In this document: piece after piece, positions 17,623-25,876 of the stretch
Layout: every line of letters begins with the position of its first letter
How positions within the stretch are numbered: position 1 is the first letter of the stretch
Source of the DNA: Gammaproteobacteria bacterium
GTDB lineage: Bacteria; Pseudomonadota; Gammaproteobacteria; SZUA-140
Reading direction: 5' to 3'
Assembly (NCBI GenBank): GCA_016712635.1
Contig: JADJQS010000002.1
Span: 186,001-250,000 of the forward strand
Length of the DNA: 64,000 bases
Translations under genes and position numbers: made by a program
Notes under the pieces: generated by a model
Told to the model about the DNA's origin: nothing
Database searches by the model: none
Seen by the model: only the letters and a program-made list of their open reading frames with translations

Positions 17623-18174
17623 ATGAAACTCCTGTTCGATTTCTTCCCCGTCCTGCTGTTTTTCGCCGCCTACAAACTGACCGGCGACGACATCTACATC
17701 GCCACCGCGGTCGCGATCGCGGCCACCTTCATCCAGTCCGCGATCTTCTGGCTGCGGCACCGCAGGCTGGAAAAGATGCACATGATCACGCTCGTCCTGC
17801 TGGTGGTGTTCGGCGGGGCGACCCTGCTGTTGCAGGACGAAGTATATATCAAGTGGAAGCCGACCGTGCTCAACTGGCTGTTCGGTCTTGTCTTTATCGG
17901 CAGCCATTTCATCGGCGAGCGCCCCGTCATCCAGCGGCTCATGTCCCAGGCCGTCACCCTGCCCCAGGACGTGTGGTACCGCCTGAACCTCGTCTGGTCG
18001 CTGTTTTTCATCGCCGTGGGCTTTATCAACCTGTACGTGGTGTATAATTTCGACACCGAAACCTGGGTCAATTTCAAGCTCTTCGGGATCATCGGCCTGA
18101 CACTGGTATTCATCATCGCGCAGTCGTTCTACATCGGCCGTTACATCAAGCATGACGGCGGGGAAAGCAACTGA
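17623..18174 (+). CDS. yciB: Intracellular septation protein A family (YciB)
   Basis: A 183-aa inner-membrane protein with five to six hydrophobic segments, beginning MKLLFDFFPVLLFFAAYKL, the YciB hallmark. Other family segments seen are WKPTVLNWLFGLVFIG and LNLVWSLFFIAVGFINLYV. In E. coli YciB contributes to envelope synthesis and septation with ZipA. Its TGA stop is immediately followed by the yciI ATG with no spacer, indicating coupling. Confidence 0.95.
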   Translation: MKLLFDFFPVLLFFAAYKLTGDDIYIATAVAIAATFIQSAIFWLRHRRLEKMHMITLVLLVVFGGATLLLQDEVYIKWKPTVLNWLFGLVFIGSHFIGERPVIQRLMSQAVTLPQDVWYRLNLVWSLFFIAVGFINLYVVYNFDTETWVNFKLFGIIGLTLVFIIAQSFYIGRYIKHDGGESN

Positions 18175-18474
18175 ATGATCTACGCCCTCCTGTGCGAGGA
18201 CAGGGAAAACAGTCTGGAGGCGCGCCGGCTGCACCGGCCCGCCCATCTCGAGCGGCTGGTCCAGCTCAAGGACCAGGGCAGACTGGTCCTCGCGGGCCCG
18301 CACCCCGCCATAGACAGCGCGGATCCCGGCGCCGCGGGCTTCACCGGCAGCCTGATCGTGGCGGAATTCCCGTCGCTGGAGGATGCCCGTAAATGGGCGG
18401 ATGCCGAACCCTTTCTGAAAAACGGTGTCTATAAATCAATCACAGTCAAACCCTTGATAAAAGTGCTCCCGTAG
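18175..18474 (+). CDS. yciI: YciI family protein
   Basis: A 99-aa ferredoxin-like-fold protein with the family motifs MIYALLCEDRENS, RPAHLERL and the His/Asp pair proposed as active site (RPAHL, WADAEPF). Related to dehydrochlorinases, but no reaction is established. It starts directly after the yciB stop. A GC-rich hairpin (caccgg/ccggtg around 18510-18526) lies downstream but has no T-tract. Confidence 0.93.
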   Translation: MIYALLCEDRENSLEARRLHRPAHLERLVQLKDQGRLVLAGPHPAIDSADPGAAGFTGSLIVAEFPSLEDARKWADAEPFLKNGVYKSITVKPLIKVLP

Positions 18475-18568
18475 CCTTGATCGAGCAGCCGGACACAGTA
18501 TCCGATATGACACCGGGCGTGGCGTCCGGTGCATACCGCCATTCGTTTAAAAATCGAAGGAATGTCTC

Positions 18569-19399
18569 ATGCCTATGCCGCACCATACCGCCCTGCTGAC
18601 CGCCGCCGCGGCCAGCCTCGTCCTCGCGCTGGGACCGGCGCTCGCCGAGACCGAGTCGACGGACGCTACAGGATCCAGGGTCATCGCCGTCATCAACGGA
18701 CGCAACGTCACCAGCGCCGATTTCGGCACCTTCGTCAGCACGCGCATCGGCCAGAATGTTTCACCGGCCAACCTGAACCAGCAGCAGCTCAACATCCTGC
18801 AGGATGAATTCATCAACCGCGAACTGGTGTATCAGGATGCGGTTGCGAAGGGCGTGGACAAGCACCCGGAAGTCGTCATCGCCATCGAGAACCAGCGCCA
18901 CAACATCATCGCGGGCTACGCCCTGCGGCAGGTCGTCAGCGTACCGCTGCCGGACAGGGCGCTGCAGGACGCCTACAAGGCCCTGGCCTCGAAGCCGGTG
19001 AAGGAATACCGCGCGCGGCACATCATGGTCAAGACGGAGTCGGAAGCCGGTGACCTGATCAAGAGCCTCAAACAGGGGGGCGACTTCGCCGCGCTGGCGC
19101 GCGAGAAATCCCTCGATCCCACGGCCCAGAACGGCGGCGAGCTCGGCTGGCTGCCGGTGGACCAGATCGCCCAGCCGATCCGGGACGCGCTCGGGGCGCT
19201 GCGGACAGGCAGCTTCAGCGCGACTCCGGTGCAGACCCAGTTCGGCTGGCACGTGCTCAAGCTGGAAGAGACCCGCATCCTGCCGCCGCCCGATTTCGAG
19301 GCGGTCAAGGATGAGCTGAGCCAGCATCTCCGCAACGAGAACATCGCGAAATACATCACCTCGCTGCGCCAGAACAGCAAGATCGAAATCAGGAAATAA
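18569..19399 (+). CDS. Periplasmic PpiC-type peptidyl-prolyl isomerase
   Basis: A 276-aa secreted parvulin. Residues 1-26 form a signal peptide ending ALGPALAETE. An N-terminal SurA-like helical region (INGRNVTSADFG, QQQLNILQDEFINREL) precedes a rotamase domain with YRARHIMVKTE, DFAALAREKSLDP, GGELGWLP and FGWHVLKLE. It should assist folding of exported proteins. An AAGG ribosome site stands 8 nt before the chosen ATG; a second ATG at 18575 is possible. Confidence 0.93.
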   Translation: MPMPHHTALLTAAAASLVLALGPALAETESTDATGSRVIAVINGRNVTSADFGTFVSTRIGQNVSPANLNQQQLNILQDEFINRELVYQDAVAKGVDKHPEVVIAIENQRHNIIAGYALRQVVSVPLPDRALQDAYKALASKPVKEYRARHIMVKTESEAGDLIKSLKQGGDFAALAREKSLDPTAQNGGELGWLPVDQIAQPIRDALGALRTGSFSATPVQTQFGWHVLKLEETRILPPPDFEAVKDELSQHLRNENIAKYITSLRQNSKIEIRK

Positions 19400-19401
19400 A
19401 G

Positions 19402-19432
19402 GACCGCGCGCCCTTTGCGTCAGGGCGCGGTC
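19402..19432. terminator. Convergent GC-rich hairpin
   Basis: An inverted repeat (gaccgcg-gccc / gggc-gcggtc around a tttgcgtca loop) sits between the convergent ends of the PPIase and peroxidase genes and overlaps the peroxidase stop. It lacks a T-run on either side, so intrinsic termination would be weak. Confidence 0.5.
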
Positions 19433-20457
19433 GCAGATTCCTCCGGGGGAAATTCCCCGGTGAGCGTGCGCAGGAAACCGACGATATCACGCACCTCGTC
19501 GTCGGTGACCCCGACATTGAACTGCGTCACGGCCATGACCCGCACAGCCTCCTCCAGGGTGTCGACCGAGCCGTTGTGAAAATAGGGCGCGGTCAACGCA
19601 ACGTTGCGCAGCGTCGGCACCCGCCACAGGTATTGGTGTTCCACGCGGCCGTCGACGTGGAAACGGCCCATGTCGGAGCCGAGCAGCCCGTACTCGGCGT
19701 CATAGCGGCTGCCCCTGTAGGTCGGGAACAATTCGTAGAATCCCTCCCCCATCGGGATCTCGAGCCCGGGCAGGGGTCCGGACAAGTTCACCCAGAAGTG
19801 ACACGCCGCGCAACCCTTCTCCACGAACAGATGCTTCCCGCGCAGGGCCGCTTCCGGCAGTGTGGCGGTGTCGCCCGCCAGGTAGCGGTCGAAGGGTCCG
19901 CGCGGTGTCGCCAGCGTGCGCACGAAGGCTGCGAGCGCGGCCACGGTATTGCGGTACGTCAGCGGACGCCAGCCGGAGAATGCCGCGCGGTAGCGCTCCC
20001 GGTACAGCGCGACCCGGCGCAGTGAGGCGAGCGCGTCCGCCTCGCCGGGCTGTCCCATGATCGCGGCGTCGAGGATATGTTCCGCGATCGCATCCTCCAG
20101 GCTCGCCGCGCGCCCGTCCCAGAAGTAGGCGGTCTGGAAGGCAACATTCCACAGGGTCGGCGTATTGCGCGTCGCAACCCTGCCGCGCGCACCGGCCGAC
20201 AGTTTCAGTCCGTCTGCGCCGCCCCGCTGCAGGTCGTGGCAGGAGTTGCAGGATACGCTGCCGTCGACTGACAGCCGCGCATCGAAGAACAATTGCCGCC
20301 CCAGCGCGATCTTCTCCGGCGTCTGCGGGTTGTCCGCCGGAATCGGCGGTGTCGCGGGCAAGGGGCTGAACGGCTCGAATGCCCGCACCGCCGGCGCCGC
20401 CAGCAGGACGCATAAGGCCGCGCCCGCGATGGCATAGGCTCGTAGTGTGATCATCAT
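19420..20457 (-). CDS. Dihaem cytochrome c peroxidase (CcpA/MauG family)
   Basis: A 345-aa periplasmic protein with a signal peptide (ITLRAYAIAGAALCVLLAAPAVRA) and two c-type haem motifs: CNSCH near residue 70 and CAACH near residue 214. Family segments GRQLFFDARLS, RNTPTLWNVAF, YFWDGRA and PYFHNGSVDTLEEA are present. It reduces hydrogen peroxide with electrons from cytochrome c. Two adjacent ATGs (20457, 20454) are likely starts; an upstream one at 20481 would add eight unrelated residues. Confidence 0.93.
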   Translation of the reverse strand: MMITLRAYAIAGAALCVLLAAPAVRAFEPFSPLPATPPIPADNPQTPEKIALGRQLFFDARLSVDGSVSCNSCHDLQRGGADGLKLSAGARGRVATRNTPTLWNVAFQTAYFWDGRAASLEDAIAEHILDAAIMGQPGEADALASLRRVALYRERYRAAFSGWRPLTYRNTVAALAAFVRTLATPRGPFDRYLAGDTATLPEAALRGKHLFVEKGCAACHFWVNLSGPLPGLEIPMGEGFYELFPTYRGSRYDAEYGLLGSDMGRFHVDGRVEHQYLWRVPTLRNVALTAPYFHNGSVDTLEEAVRVMAVTQFNVGVTDDEVRDIVGFLRTLTGEFPPEESATAP

Positions 20458-20476
20458 GGGGGGGATTCCGTCGCAA

Positions 20477-20502
20477 AGCACGCGCGTCGGCAGGCGCGTG
20501 CT
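20477..20502 (-). terminator. Hairpin at the end of nagZ
   Basis: A 9-bp inverted repeat (agcacgcgc / gcgcgtgct) overlaps the nagZ stop codon and is followed on the minus strand by only three T residues. It is at best a weak intrinsic terminator before the peroxidase gene. Confidence 0.4.
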
Positions 20503-21544
20503 ACATCAATTCCAAGGTATGGGGCTCATCGTAGGATCCCACGATCCGTACCGCCTCCCGCCACTGCGGGCTCCGGCGCAGTTCCTCGTATCCGCCGGTG
20601 CCGCGTCCGTGCATGCGCACCAGCCGCAGCTGCGACACCGGATTATTCCACTGGGCAAGCGCCTCGACAAGCCGGGCGACCGGTTCGGTGCCGTGGCATA
20701 CCAGCAGCATGTCGCAGCCGGCATCGAGTGCGGCCCGCGCGCGCGCGGGCATGTCGCCGATGGCCTCGGCGCCCCCCATGTGGAGATCGTCGCTGAAGAT
20801 CACGCCCTGGAAGCCGCAACGGCGGCGCAGCACCTCCTGCAGCCAGAAGCGCGAGAAGGTCGCCGGCGCGGGATCGATGTCGCGGTACACCACGTGAGCA
20901 GTCATCAGCGCCTCGATCCCGTGCCCGACCATGCGCCGGAACGCCAGCAGGTCCCCGCTCTCCAGCTCCCGGTACGGGCGCGGATCCACCGGTAGCTCGA
21001 GGTGGGAATCCTGCGCGACGGAGCCGTGGCCCGGAAAATGTTTTCCGGTCGCCACCATTCCGGCGCGCCGCATGCCGCGCACGTAGCTGTGGGCGAGCTC
21101 GGCGACGACCGTGGCGTCACGATGGAAGGCGCGGTCGCCGATCACCTGGCTCACCCCGCGGGCGAGATCGAGCACCGGCGCGAAACTCAGGTCGACGCCT
21201 ACACTGCGCAGCTCGGCCGCCATGAGCCAGCCGGTCGCCTCCGCATACTGGCGCGCCCGCGCAGGGTCGACATCGTGCAGCTCGCCGAGACGGGCCACGG
21301 CCGGCAGCGGGGTGAATCCCGCGCGGAACCGCTGCACGCGGCCGCCCTCCTGGTCCACGGCGATCAGCAGCGGCGGATCGCGCCGGGCATGGATCTCGGC
21401 CGTGAGCGCGGCGATCTGGGCCGGGGATTCGTAGTTGCGGCTGAACAGGATGACCCCGCCCACCTGCGGCTGCCGCAGCAGTTCGAGCTCCTCGGCGCTC
21501 AGCTCGCGTCCGGCCAGGCCCATCATGATCGGTCCCAGTGACAA
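20501..21544 (-). CDS. nagZ: Beta-N-acetylhexosaminidase, TTG start
   Basis: Cytoplasmic muropeptide-recycling enzyme (GH3) that removes GlcNAc from 1,6-anhydro-muropeptides. The 347-aa product has IAVDQEGGRVQRF, VDLSFAPVLDLA, the catalytic His loop GKHFPGHGSVAQDSH, and the nucleophile Asp in IFSDDLHMGGA. I choose the TTG at 21544: it gives MSLGPIMMGLAG, aligning with family N-termini, and an AGGAGGGG ribosome site lies about 6-9 nt upstream. An in-frame start at 21592 would extend into the upstream permease gene. Confidence 0.93.
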   Translation of the reverse strand: MSLGPIMMGLAGRELSAEELELLRQPQVGGVILFSRNYESPAQIAALTAEIHARRDPPLLIAVDQEGGRVQRFRAGFTPLPAVARLGELHDVDPARARQYAEATGWLMAAELRSVGVDLSFAPVLDLARGVSQVIGDRAFHRDATVVAELAHSYVRGMRRAGMVATGKHFPGHGSVAQDSHLELPVDPRPYRELESGDLLAFRRMVGHGIEALMTAHVVYRDIDPAPATFSRFWLQEVLRRRCGFQGVIFSDDLHMGGAEAIGDMPARARAALDAGCDMLLVCHGTEPVARLVEALAQWNNPVSQLRLVRMHGRGTGGYEELRRSPQWREAVRIVGSYDEPHTLELM

Positions 21545-21569
21545 GTTACGCCCCTCCTGTCCCCGCGTC

Positions 21570-22379
21570 TCACGTCCGGGTTCGCCCGACAAGGCGCACG
21601 TCCAGGCGGTCGCGCAGATGGTCGCCCAGCATGTTGACCGCCAGCACCACCAGCATCAACGCGATGCCCGGCACCAGCACCATGTGCGGCGACACCAGCA
21701 TGTAGCGGCTGCTGTCGCGGATCATACTGCCCCACGACGGCGTCGGCGGCTGGATGCCGAGCCCGAGGAAAGACAGGCCGGCCTCGGCGATGACCACGCC
21801 AGCGACGCCGAAGGTGGCCTCGATGATCAGCGGCGCGGTGATCAGCGGCAGCAGATGGCGCAGCACGATGCGCAGGCGCCCCGCGCCGAGCGCCACCGCC
21901 GCCTGCACGTGTTCGCGATCCTTCAACGACAGCACCTGGGCACGCGCCAGCCGCGCGAAGCCCACCCAGCCGACGACGGCGAGCGCGATCACCACATTGC
22001 CGATCCCCGCCCCGAGCACGCCGGCGAGCGCGATCGCGAGCAGGATGCCGGGGAAGGCAAGGAAGACATCGATGATGCGCGTCGTCACGTGGTCGACCCA
22101 GCCGCCCAGATAGGCGCTGGCGGTGCCGATCAGGGTGCCCGCGCCGGCCGAGACCAGCACCACGAAGAAGGCGACGAAGAAGGAATAGCGCGCGCCCACC
22201 GCGACGCGGTCCCACAATGGACGCCCGAGGTCGTCGTAACCTAGCCAGGAGCCGTCCCCCGGCGCTGCCAGGATGCGTGCGAGGTCGACCTCGTCCGGCC
22301 GCAGCGGAAGGACCAGGCCGGCGCAGGCGAGCAGCATCCACATCCCGACCACCCCGCCGCCGAACCACAGCCGAATCAC
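21570..22379 (-). CDS. Peptide ABC transporter permease, DppC/OppC type
   Basis: A 269-aa inner-membrane permease. It shows LGYDDLGRPLWDRVAVGARYS, typical of OppC, then the BPD-transporter core with FLAFPGILLAIALAGVLG and the EAA loop ALGAGRLRIVLRHLLPLI, and AGLSFLGLGIQPPTPSWG near the end. It pairs with the upstream DppB-type permease (4-nt overlap). No OppD/OppF ATPase lies in the window. Confidence 0.92.
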   Translation of the reverse strand: MIRLWFGGGVVGMWMLLACAGLVLPLRPDEVDLARILAAPGDGSWLGYDDLGRPLWDRVAVGARYSFFVAFFVVLVSAGAGTLIGTASAYLGGWVDHVTTRIIDVFLAFPGILLAIALAGVLGAGIGNVVIALAVVGWVGFARLARAQVLSLKDREHVQAAVALGAGRLRIVLRHLLPLITAPLIIEATFGVAGVVIAEAGLSFLGLGIQPPTPSWGSMIRDSSRYMLVSPHMVLVPGIALMLVVLAVNMLGDHLRDRLDVRLVGRTRT

Positions 22380-23308
22380 CGGGCCGCCCCCCCGAAGCGG
22401 ATGCGCGGGTCGAGGCGCGCATAGACCAGGTCGGTAAAGGTGTTCACCGCGACATAGCCCAGGCTGATCATCAGCACGCAGGCCTGTACCACCGGATAAT
22501 CGCGCCGGTGGATCGACTCGATGGTGAGCAGTCCGATGCCGGGCCAGGAAAATACCGTCTCGGTGATCACCGCGCCGGCGAGCAGCGCGCCCAGCTGCAG
22601 GCCGAGCAGCGTGATCACCGGCAGCAGCGCGTTGCGCAACGCGTGCCGGAAGATCACGGCGCCCTCGGTGAGTCCCTTGGCGCGCGCCGTACGGATGAAA
22701 TCCTCTCCGAGCACCTCGAGCAGCGTGGCGCGCAGCATGCGCGAGAGGATCGCCGCCAGCGCCGTGCCCAGCGTCAGCGCGGGCAGCACCAGCGAGGCAG
22801 CCTCATCCCGCCCGCTCACCGGCAGCCAGCCGAGCCAGAGCGAAAACACCAGGATCAGCAGCGGCCCCATCCAGAAATTGGGGATGGATATGCCCAGCAT
22901 GGAAAAGGTCATGGCGCCGACGTCCCAACCGGTATCCCGCCGCGTCGCGGCGAGAATCCCGAGCGGCGCCGCGATCAGCACCGCCACGCACAGGCCGGCA
23001 ACGGCGAGCTCGAGGGTGGCGGGCAGGCGTTCGAGGAGGATTTCGGCGATGGGCCGCTGGGAATGGAGCGACTGCCCCAGGTCGAACCGGATCAGATTCC
23101 GGTAGTACTCCAGCAACTGCAGGTACAGGGGCTGGTCGAGACCGAGGGCATGGCGCAGCGCGGCGCGGTCGGCGGGCTGGCTCGACTCGCCGAGCATGAC
23201 CTCGACCGGATCGCCGGGAATCAGGTGGATCAGCAGGAACACCAGCAGCGAGACGCCGAACAGCACCACCAGGGCACTGCCAAAACGCGCCAGCAGGAAT
23301 CTGGTCAT
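22376..23308 (-). CDS. Peptide ABC transporter permease, DppB/OppB type
   Basis: A 310-aa permease starting MTRFLLARFGSALVVLFGVS, with the DppB N-terminal motif LIHLIPGDPVEVML, and the EAA-type loop ARAKGLTEGAVIFRHALRNALLPVI. Six helices are expected. The ATG at 23308 is preferred over an upstream TTG. Between it and the binding-protein gene lie the repeat cassette and a decayed L,D-transpeptidase. Confidence 0.92.
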   Translation of the reverse strand: MTRFLLARFGSALVVLFGVSLLVFLLIHLIPGDPVEVMLGESSQPADRAALRHALGLDQPLYLQLLEYYRNLIRFDLGQSLHSQRPIAEILLERLPATLELAVAGLCVAVLIAAPLGILAATRRDTGWDVGAMTFSMLGISIPNFWMGPLLILVFSLWLGWLPVSGRDEAASLVLPALTLGTALAAILSRMLRATLLEVLGEDFIRTARAKGLTEGAVIFRHALRNALLPVITLLGLQLGALLAGAVITETVFSWPGIGLLTIESIHRRDYPVVQACVLMISLGYVAVNTFTDLVYARLDPRIRFGGAAR

Positions 23309-23333
23309 GCCGCCCAAAGATTCTTTTCCTTAC

Positions 23334-23394
23334 GCCTCACTCCTCACTCCTCACCATTCAATAAGGACAGGGGACGGATTTGAAATCCGTCCCC
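23334..23394. repeat. Second palindromic repeat cassette
   Basis: Three heptamers (gcctcac, tcctcac, tcctcac) at 23334-23354 precede a perfect 25-bp palindrome at 23370-23394 (arms ggggacggattt / aaatccgtcccc, 1-base centre). These are the same parts as at 11389-11485, here with one palindrome and in reversed order. The palindrome edge touches the stop codon of the L,D-transpeptidase pseudogene. Confidence 0.9.
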
Positions 23395-23766
23395 TATTCT
23401 TTGATGTGCACCCGCGTCCCGACCTCCACCAGGTCGAACAGGCGCACCATGTCGTCATTGCGCACGCGGACACAGCCGCGCGAGCCGGGCATCCCCAGGG
23501 CAACGTCGTCCGGCGTGCCATGAATATAGATATACCGCTGCAGCGAATCGACGTATCCGGCCGACAAACACGGTGTCGGGCGGACACTCCGCACCGATCT
23601 TGGCATGGATCTCGTGCCAGCCGCGCGGGGTGCATTCGCTGTCGAGCTTTTCTCCCGGACCGTTCCTGGCGGTCGATACGCGGATGTCCATCAGCACGTC
23701 CGGGCCTTCGCGCAGGTACAGGCGCTGCCCGGCGAGGGAAACCTCGATGATCCGCTCCCGTGTCAT
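23394..23766 (-). pseudogene. L,D-transpeptidase (YkuD), internal deletion and frameshift
   Basis: Two frames together spell a YkuD protein. The 5' part (from 23766) reads MTRERIIEVSLAGQRLYL and ends near CPPDTVFVGR. The 3' part reads VDSLQRYIYIHGTPDD and GSRGCVRVRNDDMV with the catalytic Cys. Family members normally have roughly 30-40 residues between VFVGR and the IYIHG segment; these are absent and the frame changes near 23551-23561. Loss of a block plus a frame change argues for a true pseudogene, not a single-base error. It would have cross-linked or anchored peptidoglycan. Confidence 0.82.
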
Positions 23767-23797
23767 GTGCCGCCCGCCATCGCCGCCATCATCCCGT

Positions 23798-25327
23798 TCA
23801 ACGTTTCGCTATGGTAGCAGTGTCCAGGCGCTCAACGTAGGCCAGGCCGTCGTAATTTCCGTCGCCGGATATGCGGTAGCCGGCGATTCCGCTCCGGGCG
23901 GCGAACACATGATCCTCGTGCCACAGCGGCACGTACGGCAGTTCCGCGAGCAGGTCCGCCTGCACGGCGCGGAATCCTTCCGCCTGTCCGGCGAGCGTAT
24001 CGGCGGCCTCGGCCTGCTCGATCAGGCGGTCCAGCGCGGGGCTGGCGAAACGCCCGCGGTTGGCGCCGTCGGGCGGGACCGCGCCGCTGTGGAAGGCGTA
24101 GCGAAAGATCTCCGGCAGCTTGATGCCGACCCACATCAGGCTGTACATCTGGAAGTTGCCTGCCTTGATGTCGCCGTAGAACGTGCCCCAGTCCAGGCTG
24201 TGCAGTTCGACCTTGATGCCGACCGCATCGAGCTGGCTCTGGATGATGGTGGCGAGGCGCAGGCGGAACGGGTCGGTCGAGGTCTTGTACACCAGGCGTA
24301 ACGGAGTATCCGAACCGTAGCCCGCCGCCTGCAGCAGGCGGCGGGAGCGCGCGGGATCATACGGGATCGGGGCGAGGTCCGGGTTTCCCGCCCAATGTTC
24401 GGACGGCAGCACGGCATTCGCGAGGTGGGCGGCCCCGCCCAGCACGTGCGTGACGATGGCGGCGCGGTCCAGCGCGCTCGCGATTGCAGTGCGTACCTCC
24501 AGCCGGCCAGTCGCCGCGTCCTGCAGGTTGAAGCCGAGGTAGGCGAAATTCGTCCCCCGCCCTTCCAGCACCTCGATCCCGCCCTGCGCCTTGAGGTAAG
24601 TAATCATCTCCGGCGGCAGATCATTCTGCAGCATGTCGATCTCGCCGCGCAGCAGCTTGAGCACGCGTACCGTCGGGTCGTTCACGGCGATGAATTCGAG
24701 CGCAAGCCCGTCGCGGCGGCGGCGCAGCTGGAGGCGGCCCTCGCCGGCCCAGGCGGTCAGCTCGAACGGCCCGCTGCCCACAGGAAGGCGGTTGAACGGA
24801 TGTCCCGCCGCGACCAGATCCGACGGCAGGATGCCGATGCCGAGCCGCCCCGGGAACAGCAGATCCGGAACACGCAGCCGGAACTCCACCACGTCCTCGC
24901 CGTCGATCGCGACCGCCTCTATGTTGGCAAGCGACAGGCGCTGCGGCGAGGCGTTGCGCGCGTCCAGGATGTAATCGTAGGTCGCCTTGACGTCGAGCGC
25001 GGTAAGCGGAGCGCCGTTGCTGAAGCGGGCGCGCGGCGTACGCAGGGTGAAGCGGTACAGCGTCGGGGTGAGCTGCTGCCAGTCCGCCAGCGCGGGCTGC
25101 GGCATGGCGCTGGCATCGAAGTCGATCAGCGCCTGATACAGCAGGCGATTGATACGGGCGGACACGGCGTCGGTCGCGAAGCGCGGGTCGAGCGTCACCG
25201 GCATCACCGGCAGGCCGAAGCGCAGACCCTCATGCGGGGTCCGGCTGCAGCCGCCAAGGACGGGGAACAGCGCGGTCAGCGCGAGGACCGCAACCCACAC
25301 CACGATACCGGCTGCGCGCCTCACCAT
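23798..25327 (-). CDS. Peptide ABC transporter substrate-binding lipoprotein
   Basis: A 509-aa SBP_bac_5 protein. The N-terminus MVRRAAGIVVWVAVLALTALF ends in the lipobox VLGGC, so it is likely a lipoprotein. Family features include LDPRFATDAVSARINRLLYQ, FSNGAPLTALDVKATYDYI and the closing VPLWHEDHVFAA. It probably binds oligopeptides or murein peptides for the DppB/DppC pair downstream. Its ATG at 25327 overlaps the CYTH gene by 7 nt. Reading further upstream in frame is possible but unrelated to the family. Confidence 0.92.
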   Translation of the reverse strand: MVRRAAGIVVWVAVLALTALFPVLGGCSRTPHEGLRFGLPVMPVTLDPRFATDAVSARINRLLYQALIDFDASAMPQPALADWQQLTPTLYRFTLRTPRARFSNGAPLTALDVKATYDYILDARNASPQRLSLANIEAVAIDGEDVVEFRLRVPDLLFPGRLGIGILPSDLVAAGHPFNRLPVGSGPFELTAWAGEGRLQLRRRRDGLALEFIAVNDPTVRVLKLLRGEIDMLQNDLPPEMITYLKAQGGIEVLEGRGTNFAYLGFNLQDAATGRLEVRTAIASALDRAAIVTHVLGGAAHLANAVLPSEHWAGNPDLAPIPYDPARSRRLLQAAGYGSDTPLRLVYKTSTDPFRLRLATIIQSQLDAVGIKVELHSLDWGTFYGDIKAGNFQMYSLMWVGIKLPEIFRYAFHSGAVPPDGANRGRFASPALDRLIEQAEAADTLAGQAEGFRAVQADLLAELPYVPLWHEDHVFAARSGIAGYRISGDGNYDGLAYVERLDTATIAKR

Positions 25328-25788
25328 CGCGTATAGGGTGTCCGCGCCAGGTAGACATTGTAATAACGCGGATCGTCCGACACCTCCGCCCCCGCCCACG
25401 GCGGGCGTGGAAATTCGGCGTGCTCGTGGTCCAGTTCGATCTCGGCGATGACCAGCCCCCGGTTCACCCCCTCGAACACATCGATCTCCCACACGAAACC
25501 GCCGTAGTCGACGAAATGGCGCGTCTTCTCGACCAGCAGACCGCTGCACAGGTGTTCCAGCATTTCCTCCGCATCGGCCACCGGGATCGGGTATTCGTAC
25601 TCGGTGCGCACGATATCGAGGGTGGCGCTCTTGATGTTGAGATAGGCGTCGGCTCCGGACACGCGCACGCGCACCGAACACCGGCCACCGTCGGACAGGT
25701 AGCCCTGGCGGTAACGCGCGCTCGCGGTGGCCTCACCGCGCCAGGCGTCGCTGGTGACGAGGAATTTACGCTCTATCTCCTGTGCCAT
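25321..25788 (-). CDS. CYTH domain protein
   Basis: A 155-aa protein of the CYTH (CyaB/thiamine triphosphatase) superfamily. It opens with the defining ExExK motif in MAQEIERKFLV and continues with RYRQGYLS, SVRVRVSGADAYLNIK, TEYEYPIPVADAEEML and WEIDVFEG. Bacterial short CYTH proteins often hydrolyse tripolyphosphate or similar triphosphates; the substrate here is unknown. Its stop overlaps the start of the binding-protein gene. Confidence 0.92.
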   Translation of the reverse strand: MAQEIERKFLVTSDAWRGEATASARYRQGYLSDGGRCSVRVRVSGADAYLNIKSATLDIVRTEYEYPIPVADAEEMLEHLCSGLLVEKTRHFVDYGGFVWEIDVFEGVNRGLVIAEIELDHEHAEFPRPPWAGAEVSDDPRYYNVYLARTPYTRW

Positions 25789-25876
25789 CGGGTTACGGCT
25801 GTCCTCTGCGGGTCGGCGCGGCGCGGTGATTACGATATACGGAGATACCCGCCTGAACAAGGGACGCGCGCGGCAT

